From: Bin25 sp026709415 | Lineage (GTDB): Bacteria > Bacteroidota > Bacteroidia > Flavobacteriales > Flavobacteriaceae | Reading direction: 5' to 3' | Length of the DNA stretch: 64,000 nucleotides | NCBI GenBank assembly: GCA_965200045.1 | Contig: OZ241330.1 | Coordinates: 1,550,001 to 1,614,000, forward strand | In this document: piece after piece, positions 18,019-27,132 of the stretch | Numbering within the stretch: position 1 is the stretch's first letter | How the letters are laid out: each line of letters opens with the position of its first letter | The notes under the pieces: model-generated | Databases searched by the model: none | Told to the model about the DNA's origin: nothing | Seen by the model: only the letters and a program-made list of their open reading frames with translations | Program-made: the position numbers and the translations under genes

Positions 18019-20019
18019 TTAATTGCTCTTTTTGTTAGAAACTTCTTTCTTTTGTTTCGTTTGGGCTGATTTTATATTCGAGTCTATCTTTTCCTTAGTA
18101 ACCTTTGGTTTATTATCTGACTGAATCAGTTGGATACTTCGTTTAATGAAATGGGTTAATTCTTTTCCTTTTAACAAATTTTGAGAAAGTCTTGAAAAGT
18201 CAAACGCTTGGTTGATCAATCTTGTCTTTTTTGCTTTGTGTTTGGTATTAAAAATTTGCACGACCAAATCATGATTGGTATTGACAATCACATTGTAAGA
18301 AGGAGGCATCCCACCACCAAAACCAGTTCCGGTTACAGATTGCATTTCTTGCCAACGTCTCATGAATTCAGGTTGCGTGATCACAAATGGGAGCTCTTGA
18401 CTATCAAGAGCTTCTAGTTGAACGATGTACGGCTCTTTGATGACACTCTTGACAATTTCTTTTAATTTTTCTTGTTGTTTGTCATCGAGTTTTGATATGG
18501 CTTTATCATCTGTTTTAATCAAATTTTCTAATGAGTCACTATCAACTCTTGAAAAACTCACTTTGTCTTTATTGGTTTCAATTTTTTGTAGTAAATGACC
18601 ATAAATTGGGGAGTTGAAAAGCAATACTTGGTACCCCTTTGCTTTTGCATTTTCAATGTAGATGTGTTGCTCTTCTTTGTCAGAAGCATAAAGAATAACC
18701 AACTTACCGTCTTTATCGGTTTGATTTGCTTTGATTTTTTCTTCTAATTCGTTATAGGTTAAAAACTCATCACCAACAGTGGGATATAAGGCGAACTTTT
18801 CTGCTTTTTTATAGAAATTTTCATCACTCAACATGCCATATTCAATGATGACTTTGATACCATTCCATTTTTCTTCAAACCCTTTTCGATCTTTTTTAAA
18901 CAGAGATTGAAGTTTTGCTGCAACTTTTGAAGTGATGTGGCCACTTATTTTTTTGACAGCCCCATCAGCTTGTAGATAACTTCTTGAAACATTCAGCGGA
19001 ATATCGGGAGAATCAATAACCCCTCGAAGCAATGTCAAAAATTCGGGAACAATACCTTCCACATTATCGGTAACAAAGACTTGATTTTGATACAATTGAA
19101 TTTTGTCTTTTTGAACACTTAAGTCATTTCTGAGTTTAGGAAAATAAAGGATTCCTGTCAACTTGAACGGATGATCGACATTGAGGTGAATATGAAAAAG
19201 AGGTTCTTCAAATTGGGTGGGGTACAATTCTCTATAAAAAGATTTGTAATCTTCTTCTTTTAACGATCGAGGCGATTTAGTCCAAGCTGGAGTTGTATTG
19301 TTGATGATTTTATCGACTTCTTTTGTTTCCGGTTTGGCATCCTTTGGGGCATCTTTAGGTAAGGGAAGTGTTTCAGTGCGCGTGCCAAATTTGATAGGGG
19401 TCGAAACAAATTTGCTGTATTTGTTTAATAATCCTTCGATTTTAAAATCATCCAAGAACTCTTTAGAGTCTTCCGATATGTGTAAAATCACTTCTGTACC
19501 TCGAGGTCTTTTGGTGGTTTCAACCAAATCATAAGCTGGCGATCCTTCACAAGTCCAATGGACAGTGGGGTAGTCTTTTTGGTAGGATTGGGTAATGATT
19601 TCAACTTTATCCGCTACTAAAAAGGAGGAATAAAAACCCAGCCCAAAATGACCGATAATGCCTTTAGCTTTACTTTTCTGATCGTCGGATTCATTGTAAG
19701 CAGCGATAAACTCTTCAGCTCCAGAAAAGGCGATTTCATTAATGTATTTTTCTACTTCTTCTCGAGTCATGCCAATACCTGAATCAATGACATGAATTTT
19801 TCTATTTTTTTTATCGACTTTGATTTCAATGTTGAGATTCTCAAATTCTTCTTTTATTTTACCAATGCTAGAGAGATGCTTTAATTTGGTAGTTGCATCG
19901 GTGGCATTCGATACGAGTTCTCTTAAAAAGATTTCGTGATCGCTATAAAGAAATTTTTTAATGAGAGGAAAAATGTTTTCGACTGAAACATTGATATTTC
20001 CTTTGGTTGCGGTTTCCAT
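18019..20019 (-). CDS. htpG: Molecular chaperone HtpG (Hsp90)
   Basis: This is the bacterial Hsp90, an ATP-driven dimeric chaperone in the cytoplasm. The N-terminal GHKL ATPase is clear: SDHEIFLRELVSNATDATTK (Glu and Asn of the ATP site), DSGIGMTREEV and GHFGLGFYSSF. The middle domain contains NVSRSYLQ with the ATP-contacting Arg. The C-terminal dimerisation domain is followed by a Lys-rich tail (KPKVTKEKIDSNIKSAQTKQ). At 666 aa it is slightly longer than the usual ~630 because of the tail and a charged insert near residue 225 (KDAPKDAKPETKEVDK). Confidence 0.97.
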   Translation of the reverse strand: METATKGNINVSVENIFPLIKKFLYSDHEIFLRELVSNATDATTKLKHLSSIGKIKEEFENLNIEIKVDKKNRKIHVIDSGIGMTREEVEKYINEIAFSGAEEFIAAYNESDDQKSKAKGIIGHFGLGFYSSFLVADKVEIITQSYQKDYPTVHWTCEGSPAYDLVETTKRPRGTEVILHISEDSKEFLDDFKIEGLLNKYSKFVSTPIKFGTRTETLPLPKDAPKDAKPETKEVDKIINNTTPAWTKSPRSLKEEDYKSFYRELYPTQFEEPLFHIHLNVDHPFKLTGILYFPKLRNDLSVQKDKIQLYQNQVFVTDNVEGIVPEFLTLLRGVIDSPDIPLNVSRSYLQADGAVKKISGHITSKVAAKLQSLFKKDRKGFEEKWNGIKVIIEYGMLSDENFYKKAEKFALYPTVGDEFLTYNELEEKIKANQTDKDGKLVILYASDKEEQHIYIENAKAKGYQVLLFNSPIYGHLLQKIETNKDKVSFSRVDSDSLENLIKTDDKAISKLDDKQQEKLKEIVKSVIKEPYIVQLEALDSQELPFVITQPEFMRRWQEMQSVTGTGFGGGMPPSYNVIVNTNHDLVVQIFNTKHKAKKTRLINQAFDFSRLSQNLLKGKELTHFIKRSIQLIQSDNKPKVTKEKIDSNIKSAQTKQKKEVSNKKSN

Positions 20020-20304
20020 ATTACATTATTTTTGCGGTTAAAGGTTGTTCAAATAAAATACCAATCTCAAGTCACTGACAAATTGACAGGTAGCATATTG
20101 TTTTTGACGGGAGTTTGGCTTTGATTTTTCAAATTCCGGAGATATTGGAATTTGCGATTTTAAAAAGCCATGATTGTCAACGTAATTTTTATGTCTTATT
20201 TAGAGTTAGCTGAAACTTCATGAGTTCTTTTATTCATTGCCTTTTAATCTTTTTCTTTAAATGATTGGTTTTTTCAAGATTTCGTATAAAATCAAGACAG
20301 CGAT

Positions 20305-20511
20305 ATGGCCAACGAATATCAATTTTCTATAGTTCCTTTTCCCTCATCGGAACATTCACTGAAAAATCCAGTTTATACGGATCAAAGAATCGTTCATTTG
20401 AAGGATGGATCATTTCCCAAGGATATGTTACCATTGAACCACTTAATGGTTACGAAAAGAGCTGATTTCAGAACAAAATATCATACCTTTGAGGACTGCG
20501 GTTGTCCATGA
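20305..20511 (+). CDS. Small unrecognised ORF
   Basis: A 68-codon frame starting ATG with a soluble, mixed composition and the ending TFEDCGCP. It lies between htpG (divergent) and the EF-hand gene, 36 bases before the latter. The overlapping frame at 20265-20465 also looks protein-like toward its end (QGYVTIEPLNGYEKS), which suggests either a frameshifted remnant or chance. I do not recognise it. Confidence 0.25.
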   Translation: MANEYQFSIVPFPSSEHSLKNPVYTDQRIVHLKDGSFPKDMLPLNHLMVTKRADFRTKYHTFEDCGCP

Positions 20512-20547
20512 CCGGTCATAAGGTGAAATAATTTAACAAATCGATAT

Positions 20548-20901
20548 ATGAAATCAACTACTTTAAGTTTAGGCCTATCTCTGTTTTTCTTTTTGGCGTT
20601 TACAACGGCCATGCACAGCCAGCAAGACGGGAAGGGGAAGAAGTCGAAGATTCAGAAGGAATTTCAAGGTTTTGATCAGGATGAAGATGGGGTCATCACC
20701 TTGGCGGAGTTCAAAGAGAAGAGAGTCAAGAAAAGAAAGGATAAACTTTCGGAGAGTGAATTGGCGGCCTTTTATGTTCGGGTAGAGAAGAACTTTACGC
20801 TCTACGACAAGGACGAGGATGGGCAGATCACGATGGAAGAATTTAAGCGTCGGAAAGCCAAGGTCGCTGAGAAAGAGAAGAAGAAAGCGGGGGGACAGTA
20901 A
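20548..20901 (+). CDS. Secreted EF-hand calcium-binding protein
   Basis: A 117-aa exported protein: a signal peptide (about 1-24, cleavage near MHSQ), then two canonical EF-hand loops, DQDEDGVITLAEF and DKDEDGQITMEEF, with Asp at 1, 3 and 5, Gly at 6 and Glu at 12. The rest is highly charged and ends in a Lys-rich tail. Small EF-hand proteins of this kind often accompany sulfatase genes, and the remnant of a sulfatase follows 9 bases after its stop. Codon use is clearly GC-richer than in flanking genes, which suggests acquisition together with the sulfatase. Confidence 0.85.
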   Translation: MKSTTLSLGLSLFFFLAFTTAMHSQQDGKGKKSKIQKEFQGFDQDEDGVITLAEFKEKRVKKRKDKLSESELAAFYVRVEKNFTLYDKDEDGQITMEEFKRRKAKVAEKEKKKAGGQ

Positions 20902-20910
20902 GTCATTCTT

Positions 20911-21679
20911 TTGAAGTTTCTTCGATTCCTGGGTATCGGGTTTCTACTTTTGTTTGTGGCTTCAACGAAGGATGGAGCGGAAGCGGATTCTCTATTTTGA
21001 TCGGTTAGTGAGCCATGGCATGTGTTTTACAGAGGCTTATGCTGGTTGCACGGTTTGTGCGTCGTCGCGTTGTGTTTTGATGGCGGGCAAACATGCTGGC
21101 AACGCTTGTATTTGAGGCGATAGTGGGCGAAAGCCATCGTTGCCAGAGGATGTGACGGTAGCCGAGTTGTTCAAACAGGCGGGCTATACCACGGGCGGGT
21201 TTGGTAAATGGGGGCTAGGTGTTATGGGGTCATCGGGGATGCCTCTGAAACAAGGGTTTGATACGTTTTATGGTTATTATGACCACAACTCATGCGTATA
21301 CGTATTGCCCATCATTTTTAATCAAGGATGGCAAACCGTTTGTGTTGCCAGGCAATGCCCGGAAAATGGCGATGAAGATGAGAAAACGCCCATCAACACG
21401 AGGGAAGAAATCCATGCCGTATTCAAGAAAGACGTTTCGAGGGGGCTGAAAAAAGGAACTGTCAAAACGACCAATTTTTTTGGTGAAGAGCGAGAATTTA
21501 ATCGATATTTGATTTTTGATGAGACCTTTGGATTTTATCCAGGAAAACAGAAACAGTCGCTTCTTTTGTTATGTGGCTTGGACGCCTCCGCACTCGACCT
21601 ATCTTATACCGAAAGCGATGCTTCATGGCTGATGTATCAAGAGAAGCCTTGGTCTTTAGAAGCAAGAATTCACGCTTAA
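20911..21679 (+). pseudogene. Broken arylsulfatase
   Basis: A signal peptide frame (TTG at 20911, LKFLRFLGIGFLLLFVAST) is followed in another frame by a sulfatase N-terminus: FDRLVSHGMCFTEAYAGCTV, then the active-site motif CASSR at 21056-21070. An in-frame TGA at 21113 stands where an Arg (CGA) is expected. The same frame continues with LPEDVTVAELFKQAGYTTGG and GKWGLGVMGSSG. Later conserved pieces switch frame again: AYTYCPSFLIKDGKPFVLPG (frame of 21258), then FFCYVAWTPPHSTYLIP, then EKPWSLEARIHA before TAA at 21679. The C-terminal half is missing. The active-site motif has Ser instead of the usual Pro. It cannot make an active enzyme. Confidence 0.88.
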
Positions 21680-21724
21680 TGTATACCTTCACTAGGTTAA
21701 TGCCAAAACTAGCGACAAAATATA

Positions 21725-23206
21725 TTATACTTTAGGTTTCAACGGTTGCGGCCGTTTAATTATCCATAGTCCAATAAAAGTAATCAATCCGTTTACTGGT
21801 AATAACTCATAACCAATCACATAACCCCCTAGTAAAGAGTCGGGAATTTGACCCAAGATGATGGTTAGCATTACCGATATGGATACGATAACCAGCACTA
21901 GTTTATCATGGATTTTGTGTTTAGTAAATATTCCAAAGGCAAACAAGCCCAATAATGGACCATAGGTATAACCGGCAACAATTAAAAGTCCGTCAATGAC
22001 ATTTCTATCCAATACATATCTGAAGATAATCACCATTAAGATGATTAAGAAACTCATCAATACATGAACCTTTTTGCGAATGCTTTTTTGCTTGGCTTTT
22101 GGTTTCTTATTGAAATGAAGAAAATCAACACAAAAAGAAGTGGTCAACGATGTCAGAGCACTATCCGCACTGGAATAAGCAGCGGCAATCAAACCCAAAA
22201 TGAAGGTGACGGCCACAATGACTCCTAGAGATCCATTCAGTGCTATTTCTGGAAAAAACAAATCGGTATTGGGATTCCCATCGAGCAATGGTATCGATGT
22301 TGAAGTCTTGGTAGCATAGATGTAGAGTAAAGCTCCTAATAACATAAAAAAAGCGGTAACCACTACCAATATAATACTGAATACGGTCATGTTTTTTTGA
22401 GCGTCACCAAGGGTTTTACAAGTGAGATTTTTTTGCATCATATCTTGATCTAAACCGGTCATACAAATGGTTATGAATGCTCCTCCAATAAAAGATTTTA
22501 AAAAATGATTTCTTGATAAAATACTATCGGTTACAAATATTTGATCATAATTTTTGAATTCATTGGATTGTATAAAATCACTAAAAGACCATCCCAAATG
22601 CTGTAGAATAAAATAGACAGTAAAACCAACAGCCAATAACATCATAGCGGTTTGAAGTGTATCAGTATAAACAATGGTTTTAATACCACCTCTATTGGTA
22701 TAGATCCAAATGAGCAAGATGGATATGATAACAGTGACTTCAAAAGGTACATTCCAGGCATTAAATACAAACTCTTGTAGAACGATAGCAACTAAAAACA
22801 AACGAAATGCAGCTCCTATTACCCTGGAAATAAAAAAGAAAAAAGCCCCCGAAAGATGACTTGATCTGCCAAATCGTTTTTCTAAATATTCATAAATGGA
22901 AGTGGTTTTGTTTTTATAGTAGACGGGCATTAATACATACGCCACAATCATATATCCGACTAGATAACCAAGAACCACTTGAAAATAAGTCAATTGTGAG
23001 TCTCCAATCCAACCGGGGACTGAAATAAATGTAACACCTGAAAGTGAAGCACCAATCATTCCAAAGGCAACTATTGGCCAACTAGAAGTTCGACTAGCCG
23101 TGAAAAAGACTTCATTGGAATCTTGTTTTCCAGTAACCCATGAAATACCGATTAACAATAAAAAATAACCAACGACTAAAGAAATAATGAGAATTGGTGT
23201 TACCAT
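21725..23206 (-). CDS. Sodium:solute symporter (SSS family)
   Basis: A 493-aa integral membrane protein with about 13 hydrophobic segments and SSS-family signatures: GISWVTGKQDSNEVFFTASR near the N-terminus, GMIGASLSGVTFISVPGW, GLDQDMMQKNLTCKTLGDAQ and AAYSSADSALTSLTTSFCVDF. These are typical of the Na+/solute symporters related to sialic-acid and sugar transporters. The substrate cannot be deduced. It stands alone, divergent from recR and convergent with the sulfatase remnant. Confidence 0.92.
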   Translation of the reverse strand: MVTPILIISLVVGYFLLLIGISWVTGKQDSNEVFFTASRTSSWPIVAFGMIGASLSGVTFISVPGWIGDSQLTYFQVVLGYLVGYMIVAYVLMPVYYKNKTTSIYEYLEKRFGRSSHLSGAFFFFISRVIGAAFRLFLVAIVLQEFVFNAWNVPFEVTVIISILLIWIYTNRGGIKTIVYTDTLQTAMMLLAVGFTVYFILQHLGWSFSDFIQSNEFKNYDQIFVTDSILSRNHFLKSFIGGAFITICMTGLDQDMMQKNLTCKTLGDAQKNMTVFSIILVVVTAFFMLLGALLYIYATKTSTSIPLLDGNPNTDLFFPEIALNGSLGVIVAVTFILGLIAAAYSSADSALTSLTTSFCVDFLHFNKKPKAKQKSIRKKVHVLMSFLIILMVIIFRYVLDRNVIDGLLIVAGYTYGPLLGLFAFGIFTKHKIHDKLVLVIVSISVMLTIILGQIPDSLLGGYVIGYELLPVNGLITFIGLWIIKRPQPLKPKV

Positions 23207-23344
23207 AAAAGGAAATATGCTCGTAAAAGTAAAAATCCAAATCTTCTAAACAATATCATCCGACAATTCTGAATTTATGTTTTGGTATAAAATATTTTAT
23301 AAAGACATAGGGTTGTTAGATACCTAAATGGTTACTTTTACCGT

Positions 23345-23965
23345 GTGAATTTCAATAATAAACTGATAGATAATGCAGTTGATGAAATTTCCAAACTCCC
23401 TGGTATAGGGAAGCGATCTGCTCTAAGGGTAGTATTACATTTGTTGAGACAACCCAAGATCCAAACGCAAGGTCTGAGTCATAGTCTACTTGAATTAAGG
23501 GAAAAAGTTCAGTATTGCCGTAACTGCTATAATATTTCTGAAAATCCCATCTGTGGAATCTGCTTAAGTCATTCTAGAGATGTCAAAACTATTTGTGTCG
23601 TTGAAAATATCGAAGATGTCATGGCTATAGAAAACACCGCTCAATTCAAGGGTCTTTATCATGTGCTTGGCGGAGTGATTTCTCCAGTATTAGGTATTGT
23701 GATTGATGATTTAACCATTGTTCAATTGGTAGATAGGGTCTATAAACAAAACATTAAAGAATTGATTTTTGCTTTGAGTTCCACCGTTGAAGCCGATTCA
23801 ACGGCTTATTATATCTATAAACAATTACAAAAAGTTGATTTGAAAATTTCAACATTAGCTCGTGGCATACCACTTGGGGATGAATTAGAATATACCGATG
23901 AATTAACCCTTGGACGGAGTATCGTCGCTCGAATTCCTTTTGAAAAATCACTTAAAGTTCATTAG
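23345..23965 (+). CDS. recR: Recombination protein RecR
   Basis: RecR acts with RecO/RecF in loading RecA at gaps. The N-terminal helix-hairpin-helix (ISKLPGIGKRSALRVVLHLL), the zinc-binding CRNCYNISENPICGIC segment and the Toprim domain (ICVVENIEDVMAIENTAQF, YHVLGGVISPVLGI) are all present in 206 aa. The start is GTG at 23345; no ATG is available upstream of the conserved region. It is followed after 11 bases by a degenerate phosphoribosyltransferase-like gene, likely in the same transcript. Confidence 0.96.
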   Translation: MNFNNKLIDNAVDEISKLPGIGKRSALRVVLHLLRQPKIQTQGLSHSLLELREKVQYCRNCYNISENPICGICLSHSRDVKTICVVENIEDVMAIENTAQFKGLYHVLGGVISPVLGIVIDDLTIVQLVDRVYKQNIKELIFALSSTVEADSTAYYIYKQLQKVDLKISTLARGIPLGDELEYTDELTLGRSIVARIPFEKSLKVH

Positions 23966-23976
23966 TTGTTTATTTC

Positions 23977-24528
23977 ATGATGAACGATGAATTATATTAC
24001 TGTTTTTTAAGCTGTTGTTTTAAAGAAAAAAAACGACCTGATGATCGCATAGTGGAAGTTCATCAAGATGTTTTAACGATAAATCCCAAACTTCGAAGTG
24101 AAATTTGCCAAAAAATGGCTGGGTTGATATATGTTTTAGATGGTAACAATATTTCATTGGCATCCTATGCCAATCAAGATATGTCCCTTGGAGTCATAGT
24201 ATCTCATATTTTGAATCTACCTTTTTTATACTTGAGAAATTCCCCCAAAAAATATGGTTTAAAAAACCAGATTGAAGGTCAACTAACGTCAAACCAAAAT
24301 ATTGTGTTTTTCACTTTGTTTTCCCCCACACCAGAATTATACGATAAAACCAAAGCTGTCTTTACCCAAAAGAATTCTGAAATCATTCAGTGGGTTTCTC
24401 TGATTGGAAATGAACTTTATTATGAGCATTACAAAACAATTCATGTTTTTCTTTATAGCCAACAAGAGATTTATACCGATTTAATGGGAAGGACTAGAAA
24501 TAGAGATTCAAATCTCGATATATGCTAA
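23977..24528 (+). CDS. Orotate-phosphoribosyltransferase-like protein lacking the PRPP-binding motif
   Basis: A 183-aa protein. Its centre matches the orotate phosphoribosyltransferase core: LGVIVSHILNLPFLYLRNSP followed by KKYGLKNQIEGQL, the equivalent of the GxxVA..LxLPxxYVR..KxHG..NxIEG block. The strand-loop that in true enzymes reads VVxxEDLxSTG (the PRPP-binding motif) here reads NIVFFTLFSPTPEL, without the acidic pair or STG. The N-terminal part is divergent. It is therefore probably catalytically inactive or has another function. It follows recR by 11 bases. The fold assignment is my inference from pattern; function is unknown. Confidence 0.65.
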   Translation: MMNDELYYCFLSCCFKEKKRPDDRIVEVHQDVLTINPKLRSEICQKMAGLIYVLDGNNISLASYANQDMSLGVIVSHILNLPFLYLRNSPKKYGLKNQIEGQLTSNQNIVFFTLFSPTPELYDKTKAVFTQKNSEIIQWVSLIGNELYYEHYKTIHVFLYSQQEIYTDLMGRTRNRDSNLDIC

Positions 24529-24724
24529 AGTTAAAGGATTTGTTGTCACGATTTAGAACGACTAAAAAGCATATGGATATCGATTAAATTTTGTAGTAGA
24601 AGATTTTAGATTTATTACAGGAATCTAACCCATTATAATGACCTTCTAAGGGTTATGATTAAATTCAGTTGATTTCCCTTACTAGATTTCAGAATTTAGT
24701 ACAGACACATTATCATAAAATCAA

Positions 24725-24757
24725 TTTTGCTCATCAGACTTTGAATTTGTAAATTTG
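24725..24757 (+). promoter_or_regulatory. Putative Bacteroidota-type promoter of the E2 gene
   Basis: TTTTG at 24725-24729 and TAAATTTG at 24750-24757 are separated by 20 bases, matching the -33 TTG / -7 TAnnTTTG arrangement. The ATG is 12 bases downstream, giving a very short leader. Confidence 0.55.
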
Positions 24758-24769
24758 GAGCCTATTTGA

Positions 24770-26116
24770 ATGAGTCGTTATTATGTTAAACTCCCTCGCA
24801 TGGGAGAAAGTGTTGAAGAAGCTGTAATCACAAAGTGGTTAAAAAAAGAAGGTGATTATGTTGAAATTGATGAACCTATCGTTGAAATAGCGACTGACAA
24901 GGTCGATTCTGATCTCCCATCCGAAGTATCGGGAGTTATTGCAGAAATAAAACATCAAGAAGAATCAGTGGTTTGCGTTGGAGATATATTGGCTGTTATT
25001 CATACAAAACAAGAATCAGCAGCCAAACCAACCGTTAAAAAAGAAAAAAAGCATTCTGAAATTAAAACCAAGTCATCGAAATCGAAGACTATTGAAATTG
25101 AAACACAAAAAGAACTAGATAAACAATTTGAACAAGCCCAATCTATAATCAAACAACCTCAAGACTCTCTTCGCTTCTATAGCCCATTGGTGAAAAATAT
25201 TGCTAAAAAAGAAGATATATCTAAAAAAGAACTTAGTTCTATTTTAGGAACTGGTAAAGCTGGGAGAGTAACTAAATATGATATTTTAAATTACCTCAAA
25301 AACAGACCATTGCGATCAGCGTTTAGCACCTCTTCAAGTTTCAATGGCCACAGAGATGATTTAAAAAAAGAAATTCATCCAAGTCAGACATCTGTAAACA
25401 CGTATTCTCCAAACAAAAACCAATTAATCGAGTTGAGTCGTATGCAAAAACTAACGGCTCAGCACATGAGAGAAAGTTTAAATAACTCTGCGCATGTCTA
25501 CTCATTTGTTGAAGCCGATGTGACAGATTTATGGGCGTGGAGGGAAGAAAAGAAAGAGTATTTCGCAAAAGAATTTAATCAAAAACTAACTTTTACGCCA
25601 TTATTGATTCATGCTATTGTAAAAGCTCTTAAAGATTATCCAGTGCTCAACAGCACCAAAGAAAATGATAAGATCAAAATGTGGAGTTCGGTCAACCTAG
25701 GCATGGCCACAGCATTACCTAATGGTAATCTTATAGTGCCAGTTATTAAAGATGCAGGCAATCTACACTTCATCGATCTAGTCAGTACAGTCAATAAACT
25801 CGCCGTTAAAGCCCGCACTAATACTTTAGCCCCAGATGATGTAAAAAATGGAACCTACACCATGACTAATGTAGGAAATTTTGGGACGTTGATGGGGACT
25901 CCTATTATTCACCAACCTCAAATCAGTATTTTGGCAGTAGGAAGCATTCGTAAAATACCTTCTGTTATCGAATCACCTCAAGGAGATTTGATTGGTATTC
26001 GAAAAAAGGTTATTCTTTCCCACTGTTATGATCATCAAATTATCAATGGAGCTACCGGAAGTCTTTTTGCTAAAAAAGTAGCTGATTACCTAGAAAATTG
26101 GAAAATGGCACTTTAA
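24770..26116 (+). CDS. 2-oxo acid dehydrogenase complex E2 (dihydrolipoyl acyltransferase)
   Basis: This is the core subunit of a pyruvate-, 2-oxoglutarate- or branched-chain-type dehydrogenase complex. A lipoyl domain (residues 1-77, lipoylated Lys in EIATDKVDSDLPSEVSG), a charged linker, a peripheral-subunit-binding domain (YSPLVKNIAKKEDISKKELS and GKAGRVTKYDILNYL) and a catalytic domain are present in 448 aa. The usual active-site motif DHRxxDG appears as DHQIINGATG, keeping the His but with Asn for Asp and Gln for Arg. No E1 or E3 gene is adjacent. Substrate class is not decided. Confidence 0.9.
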   Translation: MSRYYVKLPRMGESVEEAVITKWLKKEGDYVEIDEPIVEIATDKVDSDLPSEVSGVIAEIKHQEESVVCVGDILAVIHTKQESAAKPTVKKEKKHSEIKTKSSKSKTIEIETQKELDKQFEQAQSIIKQPQDSLRFYSPLVKNIAKKEDISKKELSSILGTGKAGRVTKYDILNYLKNRPLRSAFSTSSSFNGHRDDLKKEIHPSQTSVNTYSPNKNQLIELSRMQKLTAQHMRESLNNSAHVYSFVEADVTDLWAWREEKKEYFAKEFNQKLTFTPLLIHAIVKALKDYPVLNSTKENDKIKMWSSVNLGMATALPNGNLIVPVIKDAGNLHFIDLVSTVNKLAVKARTNTLAPDDVKNGTYTMTNVGNFGTLMGTPIIHQPQISILAVGSIRKIPSVIESPQGDLIGIRKKVILSHCYDHQIINGATGSLFAKKVADYLENWKMAL

Positions 26117-26142
26117 TTCTTACATAATCAATTAATCAATAT

Positions 26143-26928
26143 ATGAGTCAAGAAAACGAGTTAACCCATAGGGAATTGGTACTAGATAAACCACTATGTA
26201 TTTTAGATTTGGAAACTACTGGAACCAATTTTAAAGAAGATCGAATTGTTCAAATTGCTATTTTAAAATTGCCAATCGATAGAAGTCAAACCGATTTAGA
26301 GTATAATCAGTTAATAAACCCCAAGGTAGCAATTCCTCATGATGCGACAGAAATTCATCAAATTACTGATGAAATGGTAAAAGACAAACCGACTTTTAGA
26401 GAAAAAGCTCAAGAAATTTTTGATTTTATTGTTGGTTGTGATTTATGTGGTTATAGCATACAAAATTTTGATTTAAAATTATTGACGGTCGAATTCGATA
26501 GGGTAGGTTTTGATCAATTTCATTTTCGTGATTTTAAAGTGGTTGATGTCAAAAATATATTTCATGCTAAGGAGCCAAGAACCTTAACCGCGGCTTTGAA
26601 GTTTTATTGCGATAAATCATTTGAAAACGCACATGATGCTCTTAATGATGTTCGAGCTACCAAAGAAGTTCTTCTTGGTCAATTGAAAAAATATTCTGAT
26701 TTAGAACCGAATGTCGATTATTTAGAAAAAAACTACAGCCCCCCCTTACCATTTTTAGATAAGGGTTTTCAATTAGTAGAAAAAAACGGTGAAGCGTATT
26801 TTAGATTTGGAAAACACAAAGACAAAAGGATTAAAGAAGTTTGGAAAATCGATCCTGGATACATCAACTGGATGTACAGTAAAAATTTTCATAAATCAAC
26901 GATGGAAATCATCGAAAAGCATAGATAG
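26143..26928 (+). CDS. DnaQ-type 3'-5' exonuclease with ExoX-like C-terminal domain
   Basis: A 261-aa DEDDh exonuclease. Exo I is ILDLETTG (Asp and Glu), Exo II is GYSIQNFDLKLL, and Exo III is AHDALNDVRATKEV with the catalytic His and Asp. The C-terminal ~50 residues (FRFGKHKDKRIKEVWKIDPG followed by YINWMYSKNF) form the small exodeoxyribonuclease-X-like C-terminal domain, which argues against its being a plain polymerase III epsilon subunit. It starts 26 bases after the E2 stop on the same strand. Confidence 0.9.
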   Translation: MSQENELTHRELVLDKPLCILDLETTGTNFKEDRIVQIAILKLPIDRSQTDLEYNQLINPKVAIPHDATEIHQITDEMVKDKPTFREKAQEIFDFIVGCDLCGYSIQNFDLKLLTVEFDRVGFDQFHFRDFKVVDVKNIFHAKEPRTLTAALKFYCDKSFENAHDALNDVRATKEVLLGQLKKYSDLEPNVDYLEKNYSPPLPFLDKGFQLVEKNGEAYFRFGKHKDKRIKEVWKIDPGYINWMYSKNFHKSTMEIIEKHR

Positions 26929-27132
26929 AAATGTTGATAACAAACATTTCGAAGAGATCATCATAATTACCATATCAACGATATATAATAGTATTTTTTT
27001 TAATTGGCTTTAACTTTTTTTAATCGATGATTTAAAGAAAGATTGATGAAACAATAACAATGGGTTTCAATTAAAATACAGAGTACTCTTAATGGAATCA
27101 ATGAGTTCTTGTAGTTTCATATTTTTTACACT

